In this document: positions 24,895 through 34,433 of the stretch, in pieces
How the letters are laid out: every line of letters begins with the position of its first letter
How positions within the stretch are numbered: position 1 is the stretch's first letter
Assembly: GCA_034189865.1 (NCBI GenBank)
Contig: JAXHTV010000017.1
Location: 1 to 61,894 of the forward strand
DNA from: Pseudomonadota bacterium
GTDB lineage: Bacteria; Pseudomonadota; Gammaproteobacteria; UBA5335
DNA: 61,894 nt
Direction: 5' to 3'
Position numbers and translations under genes: made by a program
The notes under the pieces: generated by a model
Told to the model about the DNA's origin: nothing
The model's input: the letters and a program-made list of their open reading frames with translations, nothing else
Databases searched by the model: none

Positions 24895-27800
24895 ATGAAT
24901 TTGCCGGAACTATCGATTAGGCGGCATGTGCTTGCCTACATGATGAATGCGGTTCTGCTGTTATTCGGGCTTATCGGCTACACATTCTTGGGTGTAGACC
25001 GTTTCCCGGATGTCGATATCCCCGTAATCACTATCACAACCATCCAGCCCGGGGCCAACCCGTCCATTATCGACGCCAGTGTGACCAGTATCATCGAGCG
25101 TCAGGTGAATAGTGTTCCGGGCATCAAAAACATCCGTTCAAGCTCCACCCCGAGTGTCTCGGTCGTCGCGATCAATTTTGAGTTGGAAAAAGACATTGAT
25201 GTCGCTTTCAACGAGATCCAGGCCAAGATCAATCAAGTCTTAAGGGAGTTGCCGGACGACGCCGATCCGCCCATCGTGGCGAAGTTGGAGACGGGTTCGC
25301 AGCCCATTATGTGGCTTGCGCTTACCGGTGACCGCACCCAGCAGCAGCTCAATACCTACGCCAGCAACGTGCTGCGAAAGCAGTTCGAAAGCATCAACGG
25401 CGTTGGTGAGGTTCGAATCGCCGGGCAACGGGAACGGGTGATTCGTGTTGAGCTCGATCCAACCCGCTTGGCCGCCTACAATCTGACTGTCCAGGACCTC
25501 GTTCGCGCCTTCAGTACGGAGCATTTTCTGCTTCCCGGCGGATTTCTGGTGTCTGCCGAAACGGAGACGCTGTTGAAGCTCGACCTGGAGTACCACGATC
25601 CGTATCGCCTCCAAGATATGGTGGTGGGGTACCAGGAAGGCGCCCCAATCCTGCTCCGTGACGTCGCCGACGTCCGTGACAACATGGAGGACTTTCGTGA
25701 GTTGGCGCGCTTCAACGGTGAGCCCACCGTGGGTTTGGGTGTCGTCAAAGTGCCGGGCACGAATTCGGTCGCCATCATTGACGAAGTGAAACGGCGGCTG
25801 GAAGAAGAAATCGTTCCGCAGTTGCCGCCGGGGCTGGATGTCGGCATCGCCTCGGATACCTCCGGCTTTATTCTCGAGTTGGTTCATGCGTTGCAAGAGC
25901 ACTTGGTTGTCGGAACCGTTCTGGCCGGCCTCATCGTCTTGGTGTTTTTGAGGAACTTCCGTTCGACCATCATGATCGCAGCGGCCATCCCGGTATCGCT
26001 GTTGGGCGCCGTGGCGGTGATGTATTTCTTTGGTTACACCTTTAATTCGGTCACCTTGCTTGCGCTGCTGCTTCTCATCGGCGTAGTGGTGGACGATGCC
26101 ATCGTGGTGTTGGAGAACATTTATCGTCATCGTGAAGAAATCGACCCCGACCCGGTGAGTGCGGCCATTAACGGCACCGAAGAGGTGATGTTCGCGGTAT
26201 TGGCGGCCACCTTATCGTTGGTGTCGATCTTCGTTCCGGTGGTATTTATGGGCGGTATCGTCGGGCGGTTTTTCCAATCGTTCGCCGTGGTGGTGGTGTT
26301 TGGTGTTCTGGCCTCCTGGTTTGTCGCGCTGAGTTTGACCCCGATGATGTGTTCTCGCTATTTGGTCGTCAGTGAGCAGCATGGCAAGATTTACGGCTTT
26401 TTCGAGCGCGCTTTTCGGTCAATGGAAAGCGGGTATTCTCGACTCCTCGGCTTCTCGCTGCGGCACCGGCCGCTTGTTCTGTTGATCAGCGGTGCTGTCG
26501 TGGCTTCTAGTTACTACTTTTTTACCCACGTGGGCGGGGAGTTTGTGCCTCAGGAAGACCAGGGGCGCATGCTGGTTCAATTGAAAACGCCCTTGGGTTC
26601 AAGCATTGAATACACCGATGCGAAACTACTCGAAGCGGAGGCTATTCTCAACGAAGAGCCGCTGATCACGAGCTACTTTACGGCCATTGGTTTGGGGCAG
26701 CAGGGCCAGGTGAACCAAGCCGTCGGCTTTGTGAATATGGTTCCCCGCGAAGAGCGCGAGATTAGCCAAGGTGAGATGATCTTGGAGATGCGGGAGCGCA
26801 TGGCGGAGATACCCGGCGCTCAGGTATTCGTCTCCGAAGTCCCTGCGTTTTCAGGTGAGCGGGGCGAGCCGCTTCAATTCGTACTCCGCGGCCGGAGTCT
26901 CAACGACGTGGCGCGTTACGCGACCGAGCTGCGCGACCGGCTGGTTGAGACTCCAGGTATGGGTAGCGTGGATTTGACGCTTCAGCTGGACTTGCCCCAA
27001 CTGGAACTCGAAGTTGATCGGGTGCGTGCCGCCGGTGTGGGCTTGTCCGCCATCGATGTGGCACAGGCAGCCAACGTCCTGGCGGGTGGTTTCGATGTCG
27101 CGCGGTACAACGATGATCCGGGTGATGGTGAACGATACGATATTCGATTGAAAGCAGCCGACGGTGTGTTTGAATCACCCGCTGATCTGAACAAGATTTT
27201 TCTCCGGAACCGGCAGGGCGAGTTGGTTCGTCTGGATACCGTGGCTGAATTTATTGAGAACGTCGGCCCTGCTGAAATCGGACGCTATGACCTGCGGTAT
27301 GCTGCGTTCTTCTTCAGTAATCCCACGATGCCGCTTGCCGAAGCTGTGGCGACCTTGAATGAGGTTTCTGGCGAAGTGCTTCCGGCGGGGTATTCCGTTC
27401 AGTTGTTCGGGCAGGCGGCAGAGTTGGGAGATACCGTCGGCTATGTTGTATTCGCGCTCGTTATTTCGTTGGTGCTGCTCTATATGGTGCTCGCGAGTCA
27501 GTTCGACTCGTTCTTGCAGCCGCTGATCATCATGGTAGCGCAGCCTTTGGCAGCCATTGGTGGGGTGGCTGCGCTGTGGCTGCTCGGCTATACCATGAAC
27601 ATGTTCTCCATGATCGGTATGCTGCTATTAGTGGGGTTGGTTGCCAAAAACTCGATACTTTTGGTTGACCTCACCAATCAGCGTCGAGCCCAAGGCATGG
27701 ATATTGGAGATGCGCTTCGAGATGCCTGCCCGACGCGTCTGCGGCCGGTGTTGATGACCTCGCTCACTGTGATCTTCGCACTACTGCCGGCCGCGCTTGG

Positions 27801-27984
27801 CTATGGTGCGGGTGCCGATACCAATGGTCCGTTGTCCGCCGCCGTTATCGGCGGGATGTTTACATCCACGGCATTGACTTTGGTGGTGGTGCCGGTGGTG
27901 TATTCACTGGTCGAAGGACTCAAAGCCCGTTTAGGTTTTAAAATCGCCACCGCAGAGGGAGCGGCGAATACCCATGCTCACTGA
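24895..27984 (+). CDS. RND family efflux pump, inner-membrane subunit
   Basis: A 1029-aa proton-driven exporter of the hydrophobe/amphiphile (HAE1, AcrB-like) class with 12 predicted membrane segments and two large periplasmic loops. The proton-relay pair is visible as Asp400-Asp401 in GVVVDDAIVVLENIYRH. The second-half repeat GLVAKNSILLVD is also typical. The sequence resembles broad-range pumps more than heavy-metal CzcA types, but the substrate is unknown. It shares an 11-bp overlap with the outer-membrane gene, so the three components are made together. Confidence 0.95.
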   Translation: MNLPELSIRRHVLAYMMNAVLLLFGLIGYTFLGVDRFPDVDIPVITITTIQPGANPSIIDASVTSIIERQVNSVPGIKNIRSSSTPSVSVVAINFELEKDIDVAFNEIQAKINQVLRELPDDADPPIVAKLETGSQPIMWLALTGDRTQQQLNTYASNVLRKQFESINGVGEVRIAGQRERVIRVELDPTRLAAYNLTVQDLVRAFSTEHFLLPGGFLVSAETETLLKLDLEYHDPYRLQDMVVGYQEGAPILLRDVADVRDNMEDFRELARFNGEPTVGLGVVKVPGTNSVAIIDEVKRRLEEEIVPQLPPGLDVGIASDTSGFILELVHALQEHLVVGTVLAGLIVLVFLRNFRSTIMIAAAIPVSLLGAVAVMYFFGYTFNSVTLLALLLLIGVVVDDAIVVLENIYRHREEIDPDPVSAAINGTEEVMFAVLAATLSLVSIFVPVVFMGGIVGRFFQSFAVVVVFGVLASWFVALSLTPMMCSRYLVVSEQHGKIYGFFERAFRSMESGYSRLLGFSLRHRPLVLLISGAVVASSYYFFTHVGGEFVPQEDQGRMLVQLKTPLGSSIEYTDAKLLEAEAILNEEPLITSYFTAIGLGQQGQVNQAVGFVNMVPREEREISQGEMILEMRERMAEIPGAQVFVSEVPAFSGERGEPLQFVLRGRSLNDVARYATELRDRLVETPGMGSVDLTLQLDLPQLELEVDRVRAAGVGLSAIDVAQAANVLAGGFDVARYNDDPGDGERYDIRLKAADGVFESPADLNKIFLRNRQGELVRLDTVAEFIENVGPAEIGRYDLRYAAFFFSNPTMPLAEAVATLNEVSGEVLPAGYSVQLFGQAAELGDTVGYVVFALVISLVLLYMVLASQFDSFLQPLIIMVAQPLAAIGGVAALWLLGYTMNMFSMIGMLLLVGLVAKNSILLVDLTNQRRAQGMDIGDALRDACPTRLRPVLMTSLTVIFALLPAALGYGAGADTNGPLSAAVIGGMFTSTALTLVVVPVVYSLVEGLKARLGFKIATAEGAANTHAH

Positions 27985-29413
27985 AATTAAGGCAATCAAG
28001 GTTATCGGGGCGTTTTGTTTATCCGCCGTGACGGGCGTCGTTCATGCGGAAGGTTTGATGGACGTCTACCGTCTTGCCGAGCAGCGGGATCCGGTTTATG
28101 CCGCCGCGCAGCATGAGCGTGAAGCGGTTTATACATTAAATCGTCAGGCGCTTGGTGTGTTGTTGCCCTCCATCGATTTTGATGCGAGCGCGACCTACCT
28201 CGATCAAGAAATCGAGAGTGATCCCGTCGAGTTTCCCGCGCCAAGCTATTTGCCCTCGTTTCTCACCGGCGGCAGCTCCCAGATTGAGCAAGGTGGTGAA
28301 GTCGAAGATACGGACTGGAGTTACGGCGTGAAGTTGCGTCAGCCCATCTTCGTGGCTGAAGCGATCGCGCGTTACGGTCAGGCGAAACGGCAGGTGTCGC
28401 TGGCTGACGTTCAGTTCTCACTGGCGCAGCAGAATTTGATTTTGAGGGTTGCGGGCGCCTACTTCGACGTGCTCTTGGCAGACCGGCAGCTCGGTACCGC
28501 GCAAGCCGAAAAGCGCGCGATCGAGCAGCAACTCGCCTTCGCGCGGCGTAGCTTTGAAGTGGGTACCGCGTCGGTAAACGACATCAATGAGGCGCAGGCC
28601 CGATTCGATCTGGCGACCGCCAATGTTCTCCAGAGAATCAATGATTTGGCTATTGCTGAACGCGAATTGACGCGTATCACCGGGGAGCCAGTTGGTTTCT
28701 TGGCGCGCTTCGCCGAGGAATTGCCTCTAGTGGGCCCGGAGCCCAACGATTTGGAAGTCTGGCTGGAGCGGGGGAGGGTAGGCAGTCTTCTGCGTACTGC
28801 CCAAGAGTTGGGCGTTGAAGTCGCGGAAAAAGAAATCGACGCGCGCCAAGGGGCTCGGCTGCCGACGTTGTTTTTCGTTGCCGGTTACGATGTTCGTCGC
28901 AACAATCGCCCGAGCCTGGGTGGTGATGTGACCAGTACTGACACCGACACCGCGAGCATCGGTGTGCAGCTTAGCGTCCCGCTGTTTCGCGGCGGTTTGT
29001 TGTCCGCGCAGGTGGACGAAGCAGCCGCCCGATACAGCCAGGCTAAGAGTCAGTTGGTAGATGCGACTCGCCAAGCTGAACTGCTCACCAGCCAAGCGTT
29101 TCTGGAGTTAAATAACAGTATTGCCCGGGTGCAAGCGCTTCAGCAGGCATTGAAGTCCAGTCAAACCGCGCTGGAATCGACCCAGATCGGCCGCGATGTT
29201 GGCATCCGAACCAATGTGGATGTTTTGAATGCGTTGCAGCAAGTTTTTTCTTCGCAGCGAGATCTCGACTCTGCTCGCTACGGCTATGTGCTGAGCCGGT
29301 TAAATTTGCAGGCTGCCGTTGGAACGCTCGGTGTTCAGGACCTGCAAGCAGTGGATGTCTTGTTAACCGAAACCGCGCCTGGCGATTCTGATTTGCTCAA
29401 TTTGTCCGAATAA
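27974..29413 (+). CDS. TolC family outer-membrane efflux channel
   Basis: A 479-aa protein with a signal peptide (cleavage likely after VVHA, about residue 25), then the two TolC-type repeats rich in coiled-coil helices, including AARYSQAKSQLVDATRQAEL. TolC trimers form a barrel in the outer membrane and a periplasmic tunnel. It overlaps the RND pump gene by 11 bp and completes the tripartite system. No terminator was seen before the tRNA promoter at 29449, so some read-through is possible. Confidence 0.93.
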   Translation: MLTEIKAIKVIGAFCLSAVTGVVHAEGLMDVYRLAEQRDPVYAAAQHEREAVYTLNRQALGVLLPSIDFDASATYLDQEIESDPVEFPAPSYLPSFLTGGSSQIEQGGEVEDTDWSYGVKLRQPIFVAEAIARYGQAKRQVSLADVQFSLAQQNLILRVAGAYFDVLLADRQLGTAQAEKRAIEQQLAFARRSFEVGTASVNDINEAQARFDLATANVLQRINDLAIAERELTRITGEPVGFLARFAEELPLVGPEPNDLEVWLERGRVGSLLRTAQELGVEVAEKEIDARQGARLPTLFFVAGYDVRRNNRPSLGGDVTSTDTDTASIGVQLSVPLFRGGLLSAQVDEAAARYSQAKSQLVDATRQAELLTSQAFLELNNSIARVQALQQALKSSQTALESTQIGRDVGIRTNVDVLNALQQVFSSQRDLDSARYGYVLSRLNLQAAVGTLGVQDLQAVDVLLTETAPGDSDLLNLSE

Positions 29414-29448
29414 ATCCCAGTGACATTCCGTTCTGTTGGTATTGGTGG

Positions 29449-29477
29449 TTGACAGCGAGGAGTCGCTTTCCCAAAAT
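29449..29477 (+). promoter_or_regulatory. Promoter of the tRNA-Tyr-Gly-Thr-tuf operon
   Basis: A consensus -35 box TTGACA (29449-29454) is followed after 17 bp by CAAAAT (29472-29477), with a GC-rich stretch after it. The predicted start lies about 12 bp before tRNA-Tyr. It gives the operon its own promoter at the right border of the accessory block. Confidence 0.65.
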
Positions 29478-29495
29478 ACCACGCTTGCTTTTTTC

Positions 29496-29580
29496 GGAGG
29501 GGTGCCCGAGCGGCCAAAGGGAGCAGACTGTAAATCTGCCGGCTACGCCTACGTAGGTTCGAATCCTACCCCCTCCACCA
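29496..29580 (+). tRNA. tyrU: tRNA-Tyr (anticodon GUA)
   Basis: An 85-nt class II tRNA with a long variable arm. Acceptor GGAGGGG pairs with CCCCTCC, anticodon stem GCAGA/TCTGC encloses CTGTAAA with anticodon GTA, and CCA is encoded. It is first in the Tyr-Gly-Thr-tuf cluster. Confidence 0.97.
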
Positions 29581-29749
29581 GACTTGTTTGAGTAGCCTCC
29601 GGTCCGCGATTTGGCGGGGGCGATTGTTGCCCAAAGCCTGGGTAGGTTGAGCGCGAGTTCGGGCTTGTTGGGAAGGCGTGATAAGTGCCAGCGGCGTGAT
29701 GGCTGATTGGCTTTTTATCCGGTTTCGTCGTTGGTTCGAGCCTCGGCAT

Positions 29750-29823
<74 letters not shown>

Positions 29824-29909
29824 TTAATAAAGAGCGTGGCTTGTTTGATGGCTGGCCGCCATGGTGAGATCGCACCATGGGTGCCTGTCGGTGGTAGGCG
29901 TTGTTTGCG

Positions 29910-29985
<76 letters not shown>

Positions 29986-29998
29986 TATTTGTCCTCAG

Positions 29999-31271
29999 CC
30001 GGCGAATGTGGCTGAGGCTGTGATCAAGAAGGCCTCGTGATTCGTTAAGAGTTGTCAGTATTTGAATGAGGTGTAGCCGTGTCGAAGGGAAAATTTGAGC
30101 GTACCAAGCCGCATGTAAATGTGGGGACGATTGGTCACGTGGACCATGGTAAGACGACGTTGACGGCGGCGCTGACGAAGGTGCTGGCTGAGCAGCACGG
30201 TGGTGAGTTCAAGGCGTACGATCAGATTGACAATGCGCCGGAAGAGCGGGCTCGTGGTATTACGATTGCGACGGCGCACGTGGAATACGAATCGGATGCG
30301 CGGCACTACGCGCACGTCGACTGCCCGGGTCACGCGGATTATGTGAAGAACATGATCACGGGTGCGGCGCAGATGGACGGAGCGATTTTGGTGGTTTCGG
30401 CGGCTGACGGTCCGATGCCGCAAACGCGAGAGCACATTTTGCTGTCGCGTCAGGTGGGTGTTCCCTACATTGTCGTGTTTTTGAACAAGGCTGACATGGT
30501 GGACGACGCGGAACTTCTGGAGCTGGTTGAGATGGAAGTTCGCGAGCTCTTGGATACCTATGAGTTTCCGGGTGACGACACCCCCATTGTAGTGGGTAGT
30601 GCGCTGAAGGCGCTGGAAGGCGACAGCTCGGATATCGGTGTTCCGGCCATATTGAAATTGGTTGCGGCCATGGATGATTACATCCCCACGCCGGAGCGTG
30701 CGGTGGATGGTGATTTCCTGATGCCGGTGGAAGATGTCTTTTCCATTTCCGGGCGTGGCACCGTGGTGACGGGTCGTGTGGAGCGGGGCATTGTCAAGGT
30801 CGGCGATGAAGTCGAGATTGTGGGTATCCGCGACACCACCAAGACCACCGTGACGGGGGTGGAGATGTTTCGGAAGTTGCTGGATCAGGGACAGGCGGGC
30901 GACAACGTGGGTGTGTTGCTGCGTGGTACCAAGCGCGACGATGTGGAGCGTGGGCAGGTGCTGTGTAAGCCGGGTTCGATCAAGCCGCATACGGGTTTTG
31001 AAGCGGAAGTGTACGTACTGACCAAAGAAGAAGGTGGTCGTCACACGCCGTTTTTCAATGGTTATCGTCCGCAGTTTTATTTTCGGACGACGGACGTGAC
31101 GGGGGCGGTGACGTTGCCTGAAGGCACCGAGATGGTGATGCCAGGGGACAACGTCAAAGTGGAAGTGAAGTTGATAGCCCCGATTGCGATGGAAGAAGGT
31201 TTACGGTTTGCGATTCGCGAAGGCGGCCGCACCGTAGGCGCCGGCGTCGTCTCCAAAATCATCGAGTAAGT
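29999..31271 (+). repeat. Long direct repeat, copy 1 (fusA tail remnant plus tuf)
   Basis: A 1,273-bp block that reads identical to 46620-47892 at a constant offset of 16,621 bp. It consists of the last 42 bp of fusA (29999-30040, including its TGA), the 38-bp fusA-tuf spacer, the whole tuf gene and two further bases. The flanks differ immediately (29998 G versus A; 31272 A versus G). The fusA tail has no coding role here. Confidence 0.9.
30079..31269 (+). CDS. tuf: Elongation factor Tu (copy 1)
   Basis: EF-Tu carries aminoacyl-tRNA to the ribosome as a GTP complex. The 396-aa protein shows the P-loop GHVDHGKT, the switch [10 protein letters not shown] and the guanine motif NKAD, followed by two beta-barrel domains. 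It starts at GTG 30079. This copy corresponds to E. coli tufB by its position after four tRNA genes and before secE. The protein and gene are identical to the copy at 46700, consistent with gene conversion. Confidence 0.98.
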   Translation: MSKGKFERTKPHVNVGTIGHVDHGKTTLTAALTKVLAEQHGGEFKAYDQIDNAPEERARGITIATAHVEYESDARHYAHVDCPGHADYVKNMITGAAQMDGAILVVSAADGPMPQTREHILLSRQVGVPYIVVFLNKADMVDDAELLELVEMEVRELLDTYEFPGDDTPIVVGSALKALEGDSSDIGVPAILKLVAAMDDYIPTPERAVDGDFLMPVEDVFSISGRGTVVTGRVERGIVKVGDEVEIVGIRDTTKTTVTGVEMFRKLLDQGQAGDNVGVLLRGTKRDDVERGQVLCKPGSIKPHTGFEAEVYVLTKEEGGRHTPFFNGYRPQFYFRTTDVTGAVTLPEGTEMVMPGDNVKVEVKLIAPIAMEEGLRFAIREGGRTVGAGVVSKIIE

Positions 31272-31285
31272 AGTGAGTGCATGCT

Positions 31286-31321
31286 GTGGCGGCTGATGTA
31301 AGTGATCGATCAAGCCGCCAC
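31286..31321 (+). terminator. Hairpin between tuf copy 1 and tRNA-Trp
   Basis: GTGGCGGCT (31286-31294) and AGCCGCCAC (31313-31321) form a perfect 9-bp stem with an 18-nt loop. No T tract follows directly, so it may be a processing or partial termination signal of the tuf transcript rather than a full terminator. Confidence 0.4.
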
Positions 31322-31334
31322 GGTTGACGATTTT

Positions 31335-31410
<76 letters not shown>

Positions 31411-31438
31411 TTTTTTTTGAATGTTGCGCGGGTAGTCA

Positions 31439-31816
31439 ATGAACGCAAAAACAGAAACGCCGGCTGGATGGATGGATGTCCTCAAGTGGGTGTTGGCGGT
31501 CGCGGTCGTCGTGGCCGGTGTGGTCGCGTTCTACTACTTCGCGGATCAGCTTTTTATCTATCGGGTCCTGATGGTCGTCGCTGCGACGGCTGTCGGTCTG
31601 GCGATTGCAAGCCAAACTGATCTCGGTCGCAGTGTCTTGGGTTTGGCTCATGAGTCCACGCGCGAAACGCGCAAGGTCGTCTGGCCGGGTCGGCAGGAAA
31701 CCGTGCAGACGTCGTTGGCGGTCACGATGATGGTGTTGATCGTCGGCGTTTTTCTATGGGTGACCGATTTGTTATTGAGTGTGGGTCTTCGCCTACTGAC
31801 GGGGATCGGGAGTTAA
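31439..31816 (+). CDS. secE: Preprotein translocase subunit SecE
   Basis: SecE clamps SecY in the inner-membrane Sec channel. The 125-aa protein has three predicted membrane segments like the E. coli form. The conserved amphipathic region [16 protein letters not shown] precedes the last segment. It is the first gene of the long co-directional run and lies 2 bp before nusG, its standard partner. Confidence 0.95.
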   Translation: MNAKTETPAGWMDVLKWVLAVAVVVAGVVAFYYFADQLFIYRVLMVVAATAVGLAIASQTDLGRSVLGLAHESTRETRKVVWPGRQETVQTSLAVTMMVLIVGVFLWVTDLLLSVGLRLLTGIGS

Positions 31817-31818
31817 GT

Positions 31819-32352
31819 ATGGCGAAGCGCTGGTATGTGGTCCAAGCGTATTCCGGATTTGAGCACCAAGTGAAGCGCTCGCTTGAAGATCGGGTTCGTC
31901 GTAGCGGCTTGGAAGATCGCTTTGGTGAGATTTTGGTGCCGACCGAAGAAGTCGTGGAAATGCGCGAAGGCCAGAAGCGTCGGAGTGAGCGCAAGTTCTT
32001 TCCGGGCTATGTCTTGGTCCAGATGGACATGGACGATGATACCTGGCATCTGGTTAAGGAGGTTCCCAAGGTGCTGGGTTTTATTGGTGGCACCAAGGAT
32101 CATCCCACGCCGATTACGGATCGAGAGGCGGATACCATTCTCAATCGCATCAAGGAAGGTGCCGAAAAGCCGCGGCCCAAAGTGTTGTTTGAGCCTGGTC
32201 AAATGGTCCGAGTCATCGACGGCCCTTTCAACGACTTCAATGGGGTTGTTGAAGAGGTTAACTACGAGAAGAGTCGTTTGCGTGTCGGCGTGAGTATCTT
32301 CGGCCGCTCGACCCCTGTCGATCTTGAGTTCAGTCAGGTTGAAAAGGCCTGA
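31819..32352 (+). CDS. nusG: Transcription termination/antitermination factor NusG
   Basis: NusG binds RNA polymerase and links it to Rho or to the ribosome. The 177-aa protein begins [16 protein letters not shown], the usual NGN-domain start, and ends with a KOW domain ([16 protein letters not shown]). ATG 31819 is chosen because residues upstream in the same frame are unrelated to the family and overlap secE. Confidence 0.97.
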   Translation: MAKRWYVVQAYSGFEHQVKRSLEDRVRRSGLEDRFGEILVPTEEVVEMREGQKRRSERKFFPGYVLVQMDMDDDTWHLVKEVPKVLGFIGGTKDHPTPITDREADTILNRIKEGAEKPRPKVLFEPGQMVRVIDGPFNDFNGVVEEVNYEKSRLRVGVSIFGRSTPVDLEFSQVEKA

Positions 32353-32431
32353 TTGTTTAAAGCCCGCTTGGCGGAATTGATTTTTAACGGGGAGCCTTAA
32401 GTCGTAGGCGTTCGTACCCGAGAGAGTTGTT

Positions 32432-32863
32432 ATGGCAAAGAAGATTGAAGCTTATATCAAGCTCCAGGTGCCTGCTGGGAAAGCGAACCCCAGTCCTCCT
32501 GTTGGTCCAGCGTTGGGTCAACATGGCGTCAATATCATGGAGTTCTGCAAGGCGTTCAACGCGCAAACGCAGAGCATGGAAGCCGGTATGCCGGTTCCGG
32601 TTGTGATCACCGTCTACAGTGATCGTAGTTTTACGTTCATTACCAAAACGCCGCCGGCGAGTGTCTTGCTCAAAAAGGCCGCTGGTGTTCCTAAGGGTAG
32701 CGGTGTGCCCCACACTCAGAAGGTTGGTAAGGTTACGCGTGAACAACTTGAAGAGATTGCCAAGACGAAAATGCCTGACTTGAGTGCGGCCGACTTAGAT
32801 GCGGCAGTACGCACCATCGCAGGTAGCGCCCGCAGCATGGGCTTGGATGTGGAGGGCGTTTGA
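32432..32863 (+). CDS. rplK: 50S ribosomal protein L11
   Basis: L11 forms part of the GTPase-associated centre and is needed for the stringent response through RelA. The 143-aa length and the N-terminal proline-rich motif [19 protein letters not shown] are typical. It is separated from rplA by only two bases and is probably co-regulated with it by L1 binding to a leader upstream. Confidence 0.98.
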   Translation: MAKKIEAYIKLQVPAGKANPSPPVGPALGQHGVNIMEFCKAFNAQTQSMEAGMPVPVVITVYSDRSFTFITKTPPASVLLKKAAGVPKGSGVPHTQKVGKVTREQLEEIAKTKMPDLSAADLDAAVRTIAGSARSMGLDVEGV

Positions 32864-32865
32864 CA

Positions 32866-33564
32866 ATGGCGCAATTAGGAAAGCGAATGCGGGCTATTCG
32901 CGAGAAAGTCGAGCCCGGAAAACAATACGCGGTCGATGAGGCGTTTTCGATCTTAAAAGAGTGCGCGCGCGCTAAATTCACTGAGTCTGTCGACGTCAGT
33001 GTGAACCTGGGGGTTGATCCTCGTAAGTCCGATCAAGTGGTCCGCGGGGCTACGGTGTTGCCGAACGGTACTGGTAAAACCATGCGTGTGGCCGTGTTTG
33101 CTCAGGGCGCTAACGCGGACACTGCTAAAGAGGCCGGTGCCGACATCGTCGGTTTTGAGGATCTGGCTGAGCAGGTCAAAGGCGGCAATTTGGATTTTGA
33201 TGTGGTTATTGCCACACCGGATGCCATGCGTGTCGTCGGTCAGTTGGGCCCGATTTTGGGTCCCCGCGGACTCATGCCTAATCCCAAGGTGGGGACTGTG
33301 ACGCCTGATGTTGCTACTGCCGTGAAAAACGCAAAGGGTGGTCAGGTTCGTTACCGCACCGATAAGGCGGGGATCATTCACTGCAGTATCGGAAACGTGA
33401 GTTTTGAAGTGCCGAAGTTGAAAGAGAATCTTGCGACTTTGTTGGCGGACCTCAGAAAGGCCAAGCCCAGCGCTGCAAAGGGTGTCTACATGAAAAAAGT
33501 CACCGTGTCTTCGACCATGGGGCCGGGCGTGGTGGTTGATCAGGCATCACTGGCGGACTCATAG
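32866..33564 (+). CDS. rplA: 50S ribosomal protein L1
   Basis: L1 forms the stalk that guides deacylated tRNA out of the E site, and represses translation of its own operon. The 232-aa protein contains [10 protein letters not shown], a hallmark of the family. The start is ATG 32866, right after the rplK stop; a TTG at 32860 in the same frame would overlap it. Confidence 0.98.
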   Translation: MAQLGKRMRAIREKVEPGKQYAVDEAFSILKECARAKFTESVDVSVNLGVDPRKSDQVVRGATVLPNGTGKTMRVAVFAQGANADTAKEAGADIVGFEDLAEQVKGGNLDFDVVIATPDAMRVVGQLGPILGPRGLMPNPKVGTVTPDVATAVKNAKGGQVRYRTDKAGIIHCSIGNVSFEVPKLKENLATLLADLRKAKPSAAKGVYMKKVTVSSTMGPGVVVDQASLADS

Positions 33565-33831
33565 CGCGTTCGGCCTATCAAGTTTACTTAGACGTTTTTA
33601 AAGGCTTTGGGGCCATCGATGAGATGGACGTCAAAGACCGCAGGTGATTCGATGGGCGTTTGGTCAACGAATCTTAATGGCCGCTGGCTGGCCTGCGCAG
33701 ACGGTGACCCAACATCAGGTTTTAACCTGGCGCGGGGCATCGTGTTAAAAGGGGCCGGATGTCATTGCGAATATCCGGTGATCCTTTGGGTGCTCGGGGC
33801 GGTTCAAGCCGGCCCGGCCAGGAGATAAATC
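33565..33831 (+). promoter_or_regulatory. L10 leader region of the rplJL-rpoBC operon
   Basis: The 267-nt gap before rplJ contains GCCTGCGCAGACGGTGACC (33691-33709), which matches the conserved part of the gammaproteobacterial L10 leader. L10 with L7/L12 binds this RNA and blocks rplJ translation. The leader continues to the rplJ ribosome-binding site (AGGAG at 33821-33825). No separate promoter was assigned with confidence. Confidence 0.7.
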
Positions 33832-34359
33832 ATGCCACTAGCACTAGAAAGTAAGAAGGCGTTAGTCGCCGAAGTCAGCCAAGTCGTGGCCGGCGCGCAT
33901 TCCGCCATCGCAGCGGAATACCGTGGTCTTACGGTTGCTGAAATGGATGAGCTTCGCAAGAAGGCGCGCAACGAGGGTGTTTACCTACGGGTGGTAAAGA
34001 ACACGCTCGCTCGTCGTGCTTTGGTGGGGAGTGACTTCGAGTCGCTGGGTGAGCGTTTGGTGGGGCCGTTGGTTCTCGGCTTTTCCTTGGAAGACCCAGG
34101 TGCCGCCGCTCGCCTTTTTAAGGACTTCGGTAAGTCTCACGACGCGCTTAAGGTCAAGGCTCTTGCCCTGGGTGGGCAAGTGCTTGAGGCCTCGGACATC
34201 GATCGTGTTGCCAATCTGCCGACCCGTGATCAGGCCATCAGCACGCTCATGGCGGTGATGAAGGCGCCGGTCGAGAAGTTCGTCCGTACGCTTAATGAGC
34301 CCACGGCGAAGATGGTTCGCACCTTCGGTGCCGTTCGGGATCAAAAACAAGCGGCGTGA
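33832..34359 (+). CDS. rplJ: 50S ribosomal protein L10
   Basis: L10 anchors the L7/L12 dimers to the ribosome and is the autogenous repressor of this operon. The 175-aa protein begins MPLALESKKALVAEV and contains EYRGLTVAEMDELRKKAR, typical of the family; E. coli L10 has 165 residues. A good AGGAG ribosome-binding site precedes it. Confidence 0.97.
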   Translation: MPLALESKKALVAEVSQVVAGAHSAIAAEYRGLTVAEMDELRKKARNEGVYLRVVKNTLARRALVGSDFESLGERLVGPLVLGFSLEDPGAAARLFKDFGKSHDALKVKALALGGQVLEASDIDRVANLPTRDQAISTLMAVMKAPVEKFVRTLNEPTAKMVRTFGAVRDQKQAA

Positions 34360-34433
34360 CATCGCTGACGCATTGCGATTAACCGATTATTCGAACTTTG
34401 CTAATCGAACTGAATTTTTCGGAGTAAATTATC

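Noticed and set aside
25240-26130. 296-codon open frame antisense to the RND pump gene
   Set aside because: Rich in His and Gln as expected for antisense of a biased gene; no domain.
29455-29470. AGGAGTCG near tRNA-Tyr as an inverted match to the T arm of tRNA-Thr (attachment site)
   Set aside because: Only eight bases match and in inverted orientation; expected by chance.
30055-31044. 329-codon open frame antisense to tuf, repeated identically at 46676-47665
   Set aside because: It is the complement of a GC-rich, highly biased tuf gene; the repetition follows from identity of the tuf copies. No family similarity or ribosome-binding site.
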